NCBI GenBank assembly: GCA_945860255.1
Contig: CAMAQI010000039.1
Location: 1-16,751 of the forward strand
DNA: 16,751 nucleotides
Direction of reading: 5' to 3'
DNA from: Methylacidiphilum caldifontis
GTDB taxonomy: Bacteria; Verrucomicrobiota; Verrucomicrobiia; Methylacidiphilales; CAMAQI01
Shown here: piece by piece, positions 8,435 to 15,038 of the stretch
How the letters are laid out: each line of letters opens with the position of its first letter
How positions within the stretch are numbered: the stretch's first letter is position 1
Notes under the pieces: model-generated
The model's database searches: none
Seen by the model: only the letters and a program-made list of their open reading frames with translations
Told to the model about the DNA's origin: nothing
Made by a program: the position numbers and the translations under genes

Positions 8435-10363
8435 TTACTTTTTTCCGAAGCACCGATCAAAATGTTCAATGAGCCGAGAGCCCTTCTGTCGAAAACTCTC
8501 CGCCCCCTGAAGATCGCCCCGTCCCTCTGACTCTTGAGCCAACGAAAAGAGATAATCCGGATATCGAGAAAGCAATAATCTCGGATTCGCTAACTGCTTC
8601 GAACGTTCCAGCCATTTTGCATGAAATCGCTTCGTATTCCGAGCGTGAATATCAAAAATCGATTCCTGATGATCAAAGTAACGAACGACTTTATTGGCTT
8701 TAATTGTTCCACTCCACTCATGATCGTATTCCGTGGTCGGAGCGATCCAACACTCCAACGCTTTCTCCCGACATTGAAGTCCCAAATCCCACTCCTCAAA
8801 ATAACAAGGAGTATAATCATCCTCAAACCGAAGATCTCCGCTTGCAAAATGAGCTCGTTTTACCGCAAAGAAAAAACCGGAAATTGCATCAACCTGTAAG
8901 GGACGACTCGACATTCCACGATCAAAATACTGATAATCGGTACATCCAAAGAAATTGACAAAGGACCCTTGCGGACCGGCGACCGCAGCCCGCTCAATTC
9001 GTTGCAAGGTGCGCTCAATAATGGGAATTGATTTAGGCCGAAAATGAAGGTCGGCATTGATCACAAAAACCGTCGGTGTTTCGCTCAGATGAACTCCCAC
9101 GTTCCAAGCCCGTGCCACCCCGACATTTTGACTTAAGGTGGCCGATAAGGTCACTCGTGGATGCTTGGCATAAGTGGCGGCCATTTTCTCCGAATTAAAC
9201 ACGACGATCACGTTTCCTTCAACCGCCTCTAAATCTTTGAGCAACGTTTCGATATTAAAGGGACTTGCTGGAGATTTATCGAGAACAGGGATCACAAATG
9301 AACGTTGAGGACGCGAGGAGAGGATCGCTCCGCGCCACGGATTTTCTCCTAAAAAATAAGAGTCCGCTACCCCCAACGATCGGTCTCTCCATTGCCGTGC
9401 ATCGGGAGTCGAAACGGTTTGACCAAAAACGACCTCCAGAAGAGCCTCGGCACGATGTCCATACGTATGCGCACGCAAAACTTTATCACGTCCCGATTGA
9501 GCGATCCGCTCTCGCTCCTCTTCATTTTTCAAATAATAGCCGACTTGATCCACCAACGTCGTCGCATCGTAAACCCCCAGATCCTCTCCCGCTGTAAATA
9601 GCTCTGCCTGACCCGAGGCGACCCCAGAATCATCTGTCAAAAGAAAGGAGCCCGAGGCCATCGCCTCAAAAACCCGCATATTCAAATCGTGCCGAACACA
9701 ATTATTAAAGACAATTTTCGATCGAGAAAAAACCTCCGCCATCTCCGTCCAAAAACAACGTTGCACATGTAAATCGTACTTGGCCTTTATTTTCTCTAAA
9801 AGAGCACTCCGAGGATGCCCCTCCACAATCGACCCCACAAATCCCACCTCATACTCTTTTCCAATTCCTTTCTGACCATGAATCTCCGGATCACAACCCA
9901 ACGGAAGCCAATGAACATTCTGAACCCCCGCCGCCTGAAAGGAAGGACCATACTCTCGCTGAGCAATAAAGACTAAATCAAACTGCTTTGCCCATTCCAA
10001 GTGCCAAGTCAGATTAATATGAGAGTCGATTAAGTAACAAACTCGCGGACAGGGAAGTTTATCAATATTTCTTGGAAAATGACCATAAACCGATTCGATC
10101 CATAAGAAACAATCCGGTCGAAGCTCCAGTGGAGTTTGATGATAGAGCGACTCCAGATCATATTCATAGGGCAACGGAATATCATGATCAACCACAGGAA
10201 CCTTCATATTTTGAAGATTCCAACTCTCAATCACAAACTCATCAATCTTAGGCCCTAACGTCGTCACTTTCATCAACTTTCGAAAAGCCCGTTCGAAATA
10301 AACCGCGGTCGTGACCGGATAAGAAACGTAGGAAAGCCAAAGCCGATGAGAGGAAAAATCCAT
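8435..10363 (-). CDS. Two-domain glycosyltransferase: CgeB-like GT-B domain fused to a GT2 (GT-A) domain
   Basis: A 642-residue fusion with no membrane segment or signal peptide, so probably cytoplasmic or peripheral. Residues about 80-315 resemble the CgeB/DUF3880 plus glycosyltransferase-1 type: FVGSIVEGHPR (175-185), a SKIVFNNCVRHDLNMRVFEAMASG stretch (215-238) with the donor-binding Glu233, and a C-terminal helix rich in charged residues. Residues about 354-590 look like a family 2 transferase: RSFVIPVLD strand, QNVGVARAWNVGV (412-424), a DXD-like NADLHF (436-441) and an acidic FEEWDLGL (522-529) where GT2 enzymes carry their base region. The tail (600-640) may form one TPR-like helical pair. 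Two active sites suggest it adds two sugars in sequence to a surface glycan. Start is the ATG at 10363, 4 bases after the coaD stop. Confident of the domains, not of the product. Confidence 0.88.
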   Translation of the reverse strand: MDFSSHRLWLSYVSYPVTTAVYFERAFRKLMKVTTLGPKIDEFVIESWNLQNMKVPVVDHDIPLPYEYDLESLYHQTPLELRPDCFLWIESVYGHFPRNIDKLPCPRVCYLIDSHINLTWHLEWAKQFDLVFIAQREYGPSFQAAGVQNVHWLPLGCDPEIHGQKGIGKEYEVGFVGSIVEGHPRSALLEKIKAKYDLHVQRCFWTEMAEVFSRSKIVFNNCVRHDLNMRVFEAMASGSFLLTDDSGVASGQAELFTAGEDLGVYDATTLVDQVGYYLKNEEERERIAQSGRDKVLRAHTYGHRAEALLEVVFGQTVSTPDARQWRDRSLGVADSYFLGENPWRGAILSSRPQRSFVIPVLDKSPASPFNIETLLKDLEAVEGNVIVVFNSEKMAATYAKHPRVTLSATLSQNVGVARAWNVGVHLSETPTVFVINADLHFRPKSIPIIERTLQRIERAAVAGPQGSFVNFFGCTDYQYFDRGMSSRPLQVDAISGFFFAVKRAHFASGDLRFEDDYTPCYFEEWDLGLQCREKALECWIAPTTEYDHEWSGTIKANKVVRYFDHQESIFDIHARNTKRFHAKWLERSKQLANPRLLLSRYPDYLFSLAQESEGRGDLQGAESFRQKGSRLIEHFDRCFGKK

Positions 10364-10367
10364 GCGA

Positions 10368-10856
10368 TTAATTCTTTTTAAATTTCTCTTTCAAAACACT
10401 CTCCACATGGGGAGTCACAAAATTCGAAATATCTCCCCCTAATTTCGCCACCTCACGAATAATCGAACTACTCAAATAGGTATAGCTTTCTCGAGGCATT
10501 AAAAAAATCGTCTCCACCTCTTGCCGAAGCTTTCGATTCATCAACGCCATCTGAAATTCAAATTCAAAATCCGAGACCGCACGAAGTCCACGAATAATCG
10601 CACAAGCGCCTTGAGACTGAACAAAATCAACCAACAATCCATCAAAGCAAAGCACTTCACACGGACTCTTTAAACTCTTGACCGACTCCTTCGCTAACTC
10701 AACTCTCTCCTCGACTGAAAACAGCGGCGCCTTCCCCGTATTCACCGCCACCGCAATCACGACTTTATCAAAAAGTCGTTGCGCTCGCTCTAAGACATCA
10801 AGATGTCCTTTTGTAATCGGATCAAAGGTTCCTGGATAAACAGCGATTCTCATCAT
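10368..10856 (-). CDS. coaD: Pantetheine-phosphate adenylyltransferase
   Basis: Transfers AMP from ATP to 4'-phosphopantetheine, the penultimate step of coenzyme A synthesis; a cytoplasmic hexamer in known cases. The 162-residue length is typical. Motifs seen are YPGTFDPITKGH with nucleotidyltransferase His18, NTGKAP with Lys42, IIRGLRAVSDFE (87-98) holding the phosphate-binding arginines, and SSSIIRE (129-135), the local form of the ISSTxVR motif. Two ATGs are adjacent (10856 and 10853). The first gives the same residue numbering as E. coli CoaD, the second has a similar claim because the purine-rich AGAGAGGA directly abuts the first ATG. It is first in the proposed minus-strand operon, with the fused glycosyltransferase only 4 bases downstream. 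No oddities in the active site. Confidence 0.97.
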   Translation of the reverse strand: MMRIAVYPGTFDPITKGHLDVLERAQRLFDKVVIAVAVNTGKAPLFSVEERVELAKESVKSLKSPCEVLCFDGLLVDFVQSQGACAIIRGLRAVSDFEFEFQMALMNRKLRQEVETIFLMPRESYTYLSSSIIREVAKLGGDISNFVTPHVESVLKEKFKKN

Positions 10857-10865
10857 TCCTCTCTC

Positions 10866-10893
10866 TTTATAATAAACATAAATCGGAATTCAA
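10866..10893 (-). promoter_or_regulatory. Candidate sigma-70-type promoter for the coaD operon
   Basis: On minus, TTGAAT (10888-10893) and TATAAA (10866-10871) are separated by 16 bases, inside the 104-base gap between murA and coaD. Transcription would start only a few bases before the ribosome binding site, giving a very short leader. The -35 matches the consensus in four of six positions and the -10 in five of six. Suggestive only. Confidence 0.35.
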
Positions 10894-10960
10894 TGCGATG
10901 TAAATGGAAGTGAAAATCTTTTCGTTCACCATAAATCCTTTCTCTCGCTCTTTAACCGAT

Positions 10961-12220
10961 TTATTCCTTTTGTCTTTCGATCACTGCCCCCACCGAACGT
11001 AACTTCTCATCAATTTTTTCATATCCGCGATCGATGTGATAAACCCGATTCACCGTCGTCACCCCCTTCGCCACCAATCCTGCAAGCACAAGCGCCGCAG
11101 AGGCTCGTAGATCAGAAGCCATCACAGGGGCCCCCCCAAGATGATCGACTCCATGAATGATCGCCGTGCTTCCCTCAAGATCGATCTTCGCTCCCATTCG
11201 TTTTAACTCACTCAAATGCATAAAACGATTCGGAAATACTTTCTCAGCAATCACACTGATCCCCGGAACTACAGACATCAAAGCACAAAATTGCGCCTGC
11301 ATATCGGTCGGAAACCCAGGATAGGTCTCCGTAATCACCTCAATCGACTTCAATGGGCCTGTAGCCCGAATCTGCATCTCATTTCCTTCAATCTTAATCT
11401 CTGCCCCCGCCTGCTTCAAGGCGTTCGTCACAGCTCCTAAATGCTCAGGTGCCAAGTGAGTCAAACGAAGATCCCCCCCGGAAATTAAAGCCCCCACCAT
11501 AAAAGTTCCCGCCTCAATCCGATCCGGAATCACATGATGTTCAACGCCACGTAAAAAATCAACCCCCTCAATCTCAATTCGACGCGTCCCTTGACCTTGA
11601 ATCTTTGCCCCCATCTTGATTAAAAACTCTGCCAGATCCCGAACCTCTGGTTCACAGGCGGCACTCTCAATAATGGTCACCCCTTTGGCTCGCGTCGCCG
11701 CCATCATAATATTATCAGTCCCTAAAACCGTCGATCCAAACTTCCCTCCTAAAAAAACTTCCGAGCCGATCAATCGAGGAGCAGAGGCAATCACATTTCC
11801 CTCCTCCACCTCAATCTGAGCCCCCAAAGTTTCTAATCCCTTGAGATGAAGATCAATCGGACGATCCCCAATGACACATCCCCCCGGAAGAGAGATTGTC
11901 GCCCGACCTAACCGAGCGAGTAATGGCCCTAACACACAAATCGAAGCCCTCATCTTTCGCACAAGATCATAAGAAGTTTCAGAATGAATATTCGCCGCAC
12001 ACACACGAACGGTCCCGTTCTCAAAAGTGACCTCTGCCCCTAAATGCTGCAAAATCTGCAACATATATCGAATATCACTCAGATTCGGAACATTGTGAAT
12101 AATACACGGTTCAGGAGTCAACAAGGTCGCCGCTAAAATCGGCAAGGCTGAATTCTTTGATCCACTAATTCTTAAACTCCCACGAAGTGGGTTTCCCCCA
12201 TGTACCACAAATTTATCCAT
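10961..12220 (-). CDS. murA: UDP-N-acetylglucosamine 1-carboxyvinyltransferase
   Basis: First committed step of peptidoglycan precursor synthesis: moves enolpyruvate from PEP to UDP-GlcNAc in the cytoplasm. The 419-residue length and numbering match E. coli MurA closely. Lys22 is in SGSKNS, the catalytic Cys115 in LPGGCVIGDR (111-120), Asp306 in YPGFPTDMQAQF and Arg398 in HIDRGYE. Having Cys rather than Asp at 115 predicts sensitivity to fosfomycin, by analogy with characterised enzymes. The start at 12220 is supported by AAGGGA a few bases upstream, but that site lies in the arm of a perfect 7-base inverted repeat (12221-12246), so translation may be controlled. The gene diverges from mrp. 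Downstream there is a 104-base gap before coaD, so the two may or may not share a transcript. Confidence 0.97.
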   Translation of the reverse strand: MDKFVVHGGNPLRGSLRISGSKNSALPILAATLLTPEPCIIHNVPNLSDIRYMLQILQHLGAEVTFENGTVRVCAANIHSETSYDLVRKMRASICVLGPLLARLGRATISLPGGCVIGDRPIDLHLKGLETLGAQIEVEEGNVIASAPRLIGSEVFLGGKFGSTVLGTDNIMMAATRAKGVTIIESAACEPEVRDLAEFLIKMGAKIQGQGTRRIEIEGVDFLRGVEHHVIPDRIEAGTFMVGALISGGDLRLTHLAPEHLGAVTNALKQAGAEIKIEGNEMQIRATGPLKSIEVITETYPGFPTDMQAQFCALMSVVPGISVIAEKVFPNRFMHLSELKRMGAKIDLEGSTAIIHGVDHLGGAPVMASDLRASAALVLAGLVAKGVTTVNRVYHIDRGYEKIDEKLRSVGAVIERQKE

Positions 12221-12246
12221 ACATCCCTTATATCACACGGGGATGT
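12221..12246 (-). promoter_or_regulatory. Inverted repeat covering the murA ribosome binding site
   Basis: ACATCCC and GGGATGT form a perfect 7-base dyad around a 12-base spacer, ending exactly at the base before the murA ATG. In the murA mRNA the 3' arm contains AGGGA, the likely Shine-Dalgarno, so folding would hide it. The spacer also holds a TATAAG sequence, so at DNA level it could instead be an operator. The dyad is seen directly; its role is inference. Confidence 0.5.
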
Positions 12247-12334
12247 CGGCTTTAACAAGACGGAAATCGAATCGATTCTAATAAAAATCATTATTTTTTC
12301 TTTTGAATTTCAAAATCGGCCTTACTTTTCCGCC
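12221..12334. promoter_or_regulatory. Divergent murA/mrp control region with several dyads
   Basis: This 114-base gap must carry promoters for both directions. Besides the dyad next to murA it holds GAATCGATTC (12269-12278, perfect palindrome), AAAAAT-CATT-ATTTTT (12283-12298) and TTTTGAA-T-TTCAAAA (12301-12315), the last ending 19 bases before the mrp ATG. I could not pick out convincing -35/-10 pairs on either strand: TTAACA at 12252 and TTGTTA on the opposite strand are partial -35 matches with poor partners. Confidence 0.5.
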
Positions 12335-13378
12335 ATGGCACTACAGGAAAATCAAATCATCGAACTCCTCAAACAGATTAAATACCCAGGCTTTAGCCGC
12401 GATATCATCTCTTTCGGACTCGTCAAAAAAATCGAAATCTCCGAAGGCGATCTTAAGATTCGAATCGAGATCACCACTGCCGATCAAAATATCCCCAAAC
12501 AAATCCATCAAGAGGTCACGGCAATCCTTCAGAAACTACCCGAAGTCACCAGTGTCGATCTCGATATTGCCGTCGCCGCTCCACTTCAATCGGCGATGGA
12601 GGCCGGTGGACTTCCCCAAAATAAAATCGCCGGGATTCAACATATTATCGCCATCGCCTCCGGAAAAGGAGGGGTCGGCAAATCAACCGTCGCCGCCAAC
12701 CTCGCCTGCGGTCTTGCGAAGTTAGGGAAAAAAGTCGGACTCTGCGATTGCGATATCTACGGCCCCAGTGTCGCCCTCATGTTCGGATCCAACGAACGCC
12801 CTTACGCAAACGAGCACCAAAAAATTCTCCCCATCGAACGTCATGGAGTCAAACTCATGAGTATGGGCTTCCTCCTCGACGAAGACTCCGCCGCAATTCT
12901 TCGCGGCCCGATGGTCACTCGTTACACTCAACAATTTCTGCGCAATGTGGAATGGGGTGAACTCGACATCCTCATCCTCGATCTCCCTCCAGGAACAGGG
13001 GATATCCAACTCACGATTGTTCAAACCGTCGCCCTCTCAGGAGCGATCGTCGTCACGACCCCTCAGGAAGTCGCCCTCATCGACGCTCGTAAAGCACTCA
13101 CGATGTTTAAAAAAGTAAATGTTCCTCTCTTAGGGATCATCGAAAACATGAGCTATTTCTTCTGCTCCGATAACGGAAAAAAATATCCGATCTTTGGAGA
13201 GGGGGGCGGAAAACGAGAGGCCGATAAAAACGAAATTCCGCTCTTAGGGGAAATTCCCCTAGAGATGGAGACCCGTGAAGCGAGTGATCATGGACTCCCC
13301 ATCCTCCTGAGAAATCCAAAACTAAAAAGCTCCGAAGACTTTTTATCGATTTCAAGTAAATTAATAGATATTTTGTAA
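12335..13378 (+). CDS. mrp: Mrp/ApbC/NBP35-family iron-sulfur carrier P-loop ATPase
   Basis: A 347-residue cytoplasmic protein that in characterised relatives binds and hands over Fe-S clusters. An N-terminal MIP18/DUF59 domain (about 5-80) is followed by the deviant Walker A SGKGGVGKST (109-118), the switch I region DCDIYGPS (138-145) and Walker B LILDLPPGTGD (213-223). The ENMSYF segment (270-275) is followed by CSDNG instead of the CxxC seen in E. coli ApbC: Cys277 is present but the second Cys is Asn280. The frame is open from 12200, but that would overlap murA and prefix residues unlike DUF59; the ATG at 12335 gives the normal start MALQENQIIELLKQ. There is no clear Shine-Dalgarno. It is divergent from murA and followed 69 bases later by a small gene on the same strand. 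Confidence 0.94.
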   Translation: MALQENQIIELLKQIKYPGFSRDIISFGLVKKIEISEGDLKIRIEITTADQNIPKQIHQEVTAILQKLPEVTSVDLDIAVAAPLQSAMEAGGLPQNKIAGIQHIIAIASGKGGVGKSTVAANLACGLAKLGKKVGLCDCDIYGPSVALMFGSNERPYANEHQKILPIERHGVKLMSMGFLLDEDSAAILRGPMVTRYTQQFLRNVEWGELDILILDLPPGTGDIQLTIVQTVALSGAIVVTTPQEVALIDARKALTMFKKVNVPLLGIIENMSYFFCSDNGKKYPIFGEGGGKREADKNEIPLLGEIPLEMETREASDHGLPILLRNPKLKSSEDFLSISSKLIDIL

Positions 13379-13422
13379 CTTGATGGCCGATTTTTACTTG
13401 ATTCCACTTGAGTATTACTTAT
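13352..13422 (+). repeat. Cluster of ACTTGA repeats and a 9-base inverted repeat around the mrp stop
   Basis: ACTTGA occurs at 13378, 13396 and 13406, with a related ACTTAT at 13417, the last three about one helical turn apart. TCAAGTAAA (13352-13360) and TTTACTTGA (13393-13401) form a perfect 9-base inverted repeat enclosing the mrp stop. No T-run follows the right arm, so it is not a classical terminator. It could be a binding site ahead of the small gene. Confidence 0.4.
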
Positions 13423-13447
13423 CTTGTTCGACATTAATATCAATGCC

Positions 13448-13687
13448 ATGAACGAGAATCCTAAGAGAGGGGATACATTACTGAAGAACTCCGCTCTTTA
13501 CCAAGAGTTTTTGGCTGAGCGCGAAGAGATTCTCAGACACAAATGGATTGAGAGCGAAAAACTCGGACATGATATCGGTTTTGAAAAAGCATTATTAGAC
13601 TGGATCGTTCGTCATCGTTCCACTTGGCGATCGAATCGCCACCCTTCCAATTCAACACGCTCCTCCAACGTATCGCTTTCTCACTAA
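13448..13687 (+). CDS. Small charged protein of unknown function
   Basis: A 79-residue protein from the ATG at 13448; a TTG eight codons upstream (13424) is also open. The middle (about residues 12-58) is dense in charged and aromatic residues: LYQEFLAEREEILRHKWIES, then EKLGHDIGFEKALLDWIVRH, then RSTWR. It predicts two helices joined by a Gly-His-Asp-Ile-Gly turn. The Ser/Asn/Arg-rich tail after residue 60 looks disordered. No Cys pair, signal peptide or membrane segment is present. I have a loose memory of similar short proteins in Verrucomicrobiota but cannot name a family, so no function is given. It follows mrp by 69 bases on the same strand, which may mean co-transcription. It converges with the flavoprotein gene, with 6 bases between stops. 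Compositional bias like real protein, and a start outside other genes, make it likely coding. Confidence 0.72.
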   Translation: MNENPKRGDTLLKNSALYQEFLAEREEILRHKWIESEKLGHDIGFEKALLDWIVRHRSTWRSNRHPSNSTRSSNVSLSH

Positions 13688-13693
13688 TCGATT

Positions 13694-14914
13694 TTAATCC
13701 CGACTTAAATATCGATCGACCCCTCCCGCGGTCACCGCAGCTCCACTAAAACAACCCTGCAACAGATAGCCCCCCGTCGGAGCCTCCCAATCTAACATCT
13801 CTCCGACACAAAAAAGCCCCGGATATTGACAGATCATCCCCACCTCATTCAGCCCCTCTCCCCTCACTCCCCCCGCAGAGGAGATCGCCTCTTGAAGCGC
13901 ACGAGCTCCCTTGAGCTCTATTGATAGCCGCTTCACCCGATCTAAAAAAGTGTCTAAATTGCGATCGGGATTGGAACGTAACAGCAACCCCTTCGACAAA
14001 GAATTTAAATTCCAACTCTTTTCGATATCTTTTAAAAAACCACGCTGAATTCGATATCGTTTCTCAAGCTCCTCTTTTGAAAGATCCGGCTTTAAATCGA
14101 TCCACATCCGAGGCTCTTTCTCCTCTCTCAATGTTCTTGTCAGAGCATAGATCGGCCCCCCCTCTAATCCATAGCGCGTAACGATCAAATCCCCTCGCCT
14201 ACGTTCAGGAGAGGAATCAGACCAAACCTCAACCCCTTTGATCGCCTTCCCTTCAAATTTCTCTAAAAACCAAGTCTCCCAAGCCACTTCCCAACCACAA
14301 TTTGCCGAGACCAAAGGAGTCACCGCAATTCCCTTATTTAAAAAGGAATCAATCCAACCCCCATCGGAGCCAGTCTCCGGCCAGCTCCCCCCCCCCATCG
14401 CAAAAACAACCGCATCAAAAATAAGGGATCTTTCTCCAGCCTCTGAATCCATCAATAAAGACCATCCGGTTTCTTTTTTTTCGAAAGATTTCCAACGATG
14501 TTTGAGTGAAAAAATAACCCCCTGATTTTTAAGTCGTTCCACCCAAGCGAGGAGTAACTTCGCAGCAGAATCCCCTTCAGGGTAAACCCGTCGACTACTT
14601 CCGATATAAGTCTCGATCCCAAAGCTCTCGACCCATTTTTTAAGATCCAGAGGAGAAAAGAGACGAAGTGCCAATTTCCATCGTTCCTCCATGAAGTCGA
14701 TCGAAGTCGAAAAATATCTTTGGGCAAATAACTCCATCGGTTCGGAATGCGTAATATTAAGCCCTCCCCGACCGGCCACTAAAAACTTACGCCCGACGGA
14801 GGATTTCTGATCGAAAAGCTCCACCTGATAACCATTCCGGCTCAGAATCTCAGCGGTATAAAGCCCCGAAGGTCCCCCTCCAATAATCGCAATTTTTTTT
14901 GATAAAGAACTCAC
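13694..14914 (-). CDS. HI0933-like FAD-binding flavoprotein, PP_4765 type
   Basis: A 406-residue flavoprotein. The N terminus has the dinucleotide-binding fold IIGGGPSGLYTAEIL (10-24), followed by GRKFLVAGRGGLNITHSEP (41-59), the form typical of the PP_4765 (TIGR03862) branch of the HI0933/YhiN/BaiN family. MGGGSWPETG (173-182) and CVGEMLDWEAPTGGYLLQG (369-387) near the C terminus complete the FAD site. Relatives are probable oxidoreductases with largely unknown substrates; BaiN reduces bile-acid intermediates, which need not apply here. The start is GTG at 14914, just ahead of the Rossmann strand; no ATG fits. The GGG codons of MGGGS form a run of ten G on the coding strand (14387-14396), a potential slippage site. 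It is probably monocistronic: 124 bases separate it from rfaE2 upstream. Confidence 0.9.
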   Translation of the reverse strand: MSSLSKKIAIIGGGPSGLYTAEILSRNGYQVELFDQKSSVGRKFLVAGRGGLNITHSEPMELFAQRYFSTSIDFMEERWKLALRLFSPLDLKKWVESFGIETYIGSSRRVYPEGDSAAKLLLAWVERLKNQGVIFSLKHRWKSFEKKETGWSLLMDSEAGERSLIFDAVVFAMGGGSWPETGSDGGWIDSFLNKGIAVTPLVSANCGWEVAWETWFLEKFEGKAIKGVEVWSDSSPERRRGDLIVTRYGLEGGPIYALTRTLREEKEPRMWIDLKPDLSKEELEKRYRIQRGFLKDIEKSWNLNSLSKGLLLRSNPDRNLDTFLDRVKRLSIELKGARALQEAISSAGGVRGEGLNEVGMICQYPGLFCVGEMLDWEAPTGGYLLQGCFSGAAVTAGGVDRYLSRD

Positions 14915-14935
14915 GGATCTCTATTCAATCGAAAA

Positions 14936-14993
14936 AAACGATCAGCGTCCACCTCCGGCTTAATAACCGACCTCCGGCATGAGAAACGATCAG
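14936..14993. repeat. Symmetric nested direct repeats upstream of the flavoprotein gene
   Basis: On plus, AAACGATCAG occurs at 14936-14945 and 14984-14993, and ACCTCCGGC at 14951-14959 and 14970-14978. The order is A-B-B-A with spacers of 5, 10 and 5 bases. All copies are exact and in direct, not inverted, orientation. The block begins 22 bases upstream of the GTG at 14914, where promoter and leader signals are expected. On minus, one B copy lies in a 6-codon open frame MPEVGY (14960-14980). Confidence 0.55.
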
Positions 14994-15017
14994 GACGAAT
15001 CTGAAATTAACAAAGCC

Positions 15018-15032
15018 GTGTTTAAAAAACAC
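15018..15032. terminator. Weak hairpin after rfaE2, possible terminator
   Basis: GTGTTT-AAA-AAACAC is a perfect 6-base stem six bases past the rfaE2 stop. It has five T on its plus-strand side (15033-15037). On minus, the direction needed for rfaE2, it is followed only by GGCTTTGTT, so any termination would be weak. AT-rich stem; low confidence. Confidence 0.3.
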
Positions 15033-15038
15033 TTTTTC

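Noticed and set aside
9265..9597. 110-codon open frame on plus inside the fused glycosyltransferase
   Set aside because: Antisense to clear coding sequence, with no recognisable domain; a shadow frame. The same applies to plus frames at 5798-6133 and 15705-16046.
10910..10945. Possible murA terminator (GTGAA / TTCAC arms)
   Set aside because: Only a 5-base stem with a 10-base loop and no T-run; not convincing.
12200..12334. N-terminal extension of mrp to 12200
   Set aside because: It overlaps the murA start and the added 45 residues are unlike a DUF59 domain, which begins normally at 12335.
12722..13024. 100-codon minus frame inside mrp
   Set aside because: Lies opposite the Walker region of mrp and shows no family features.
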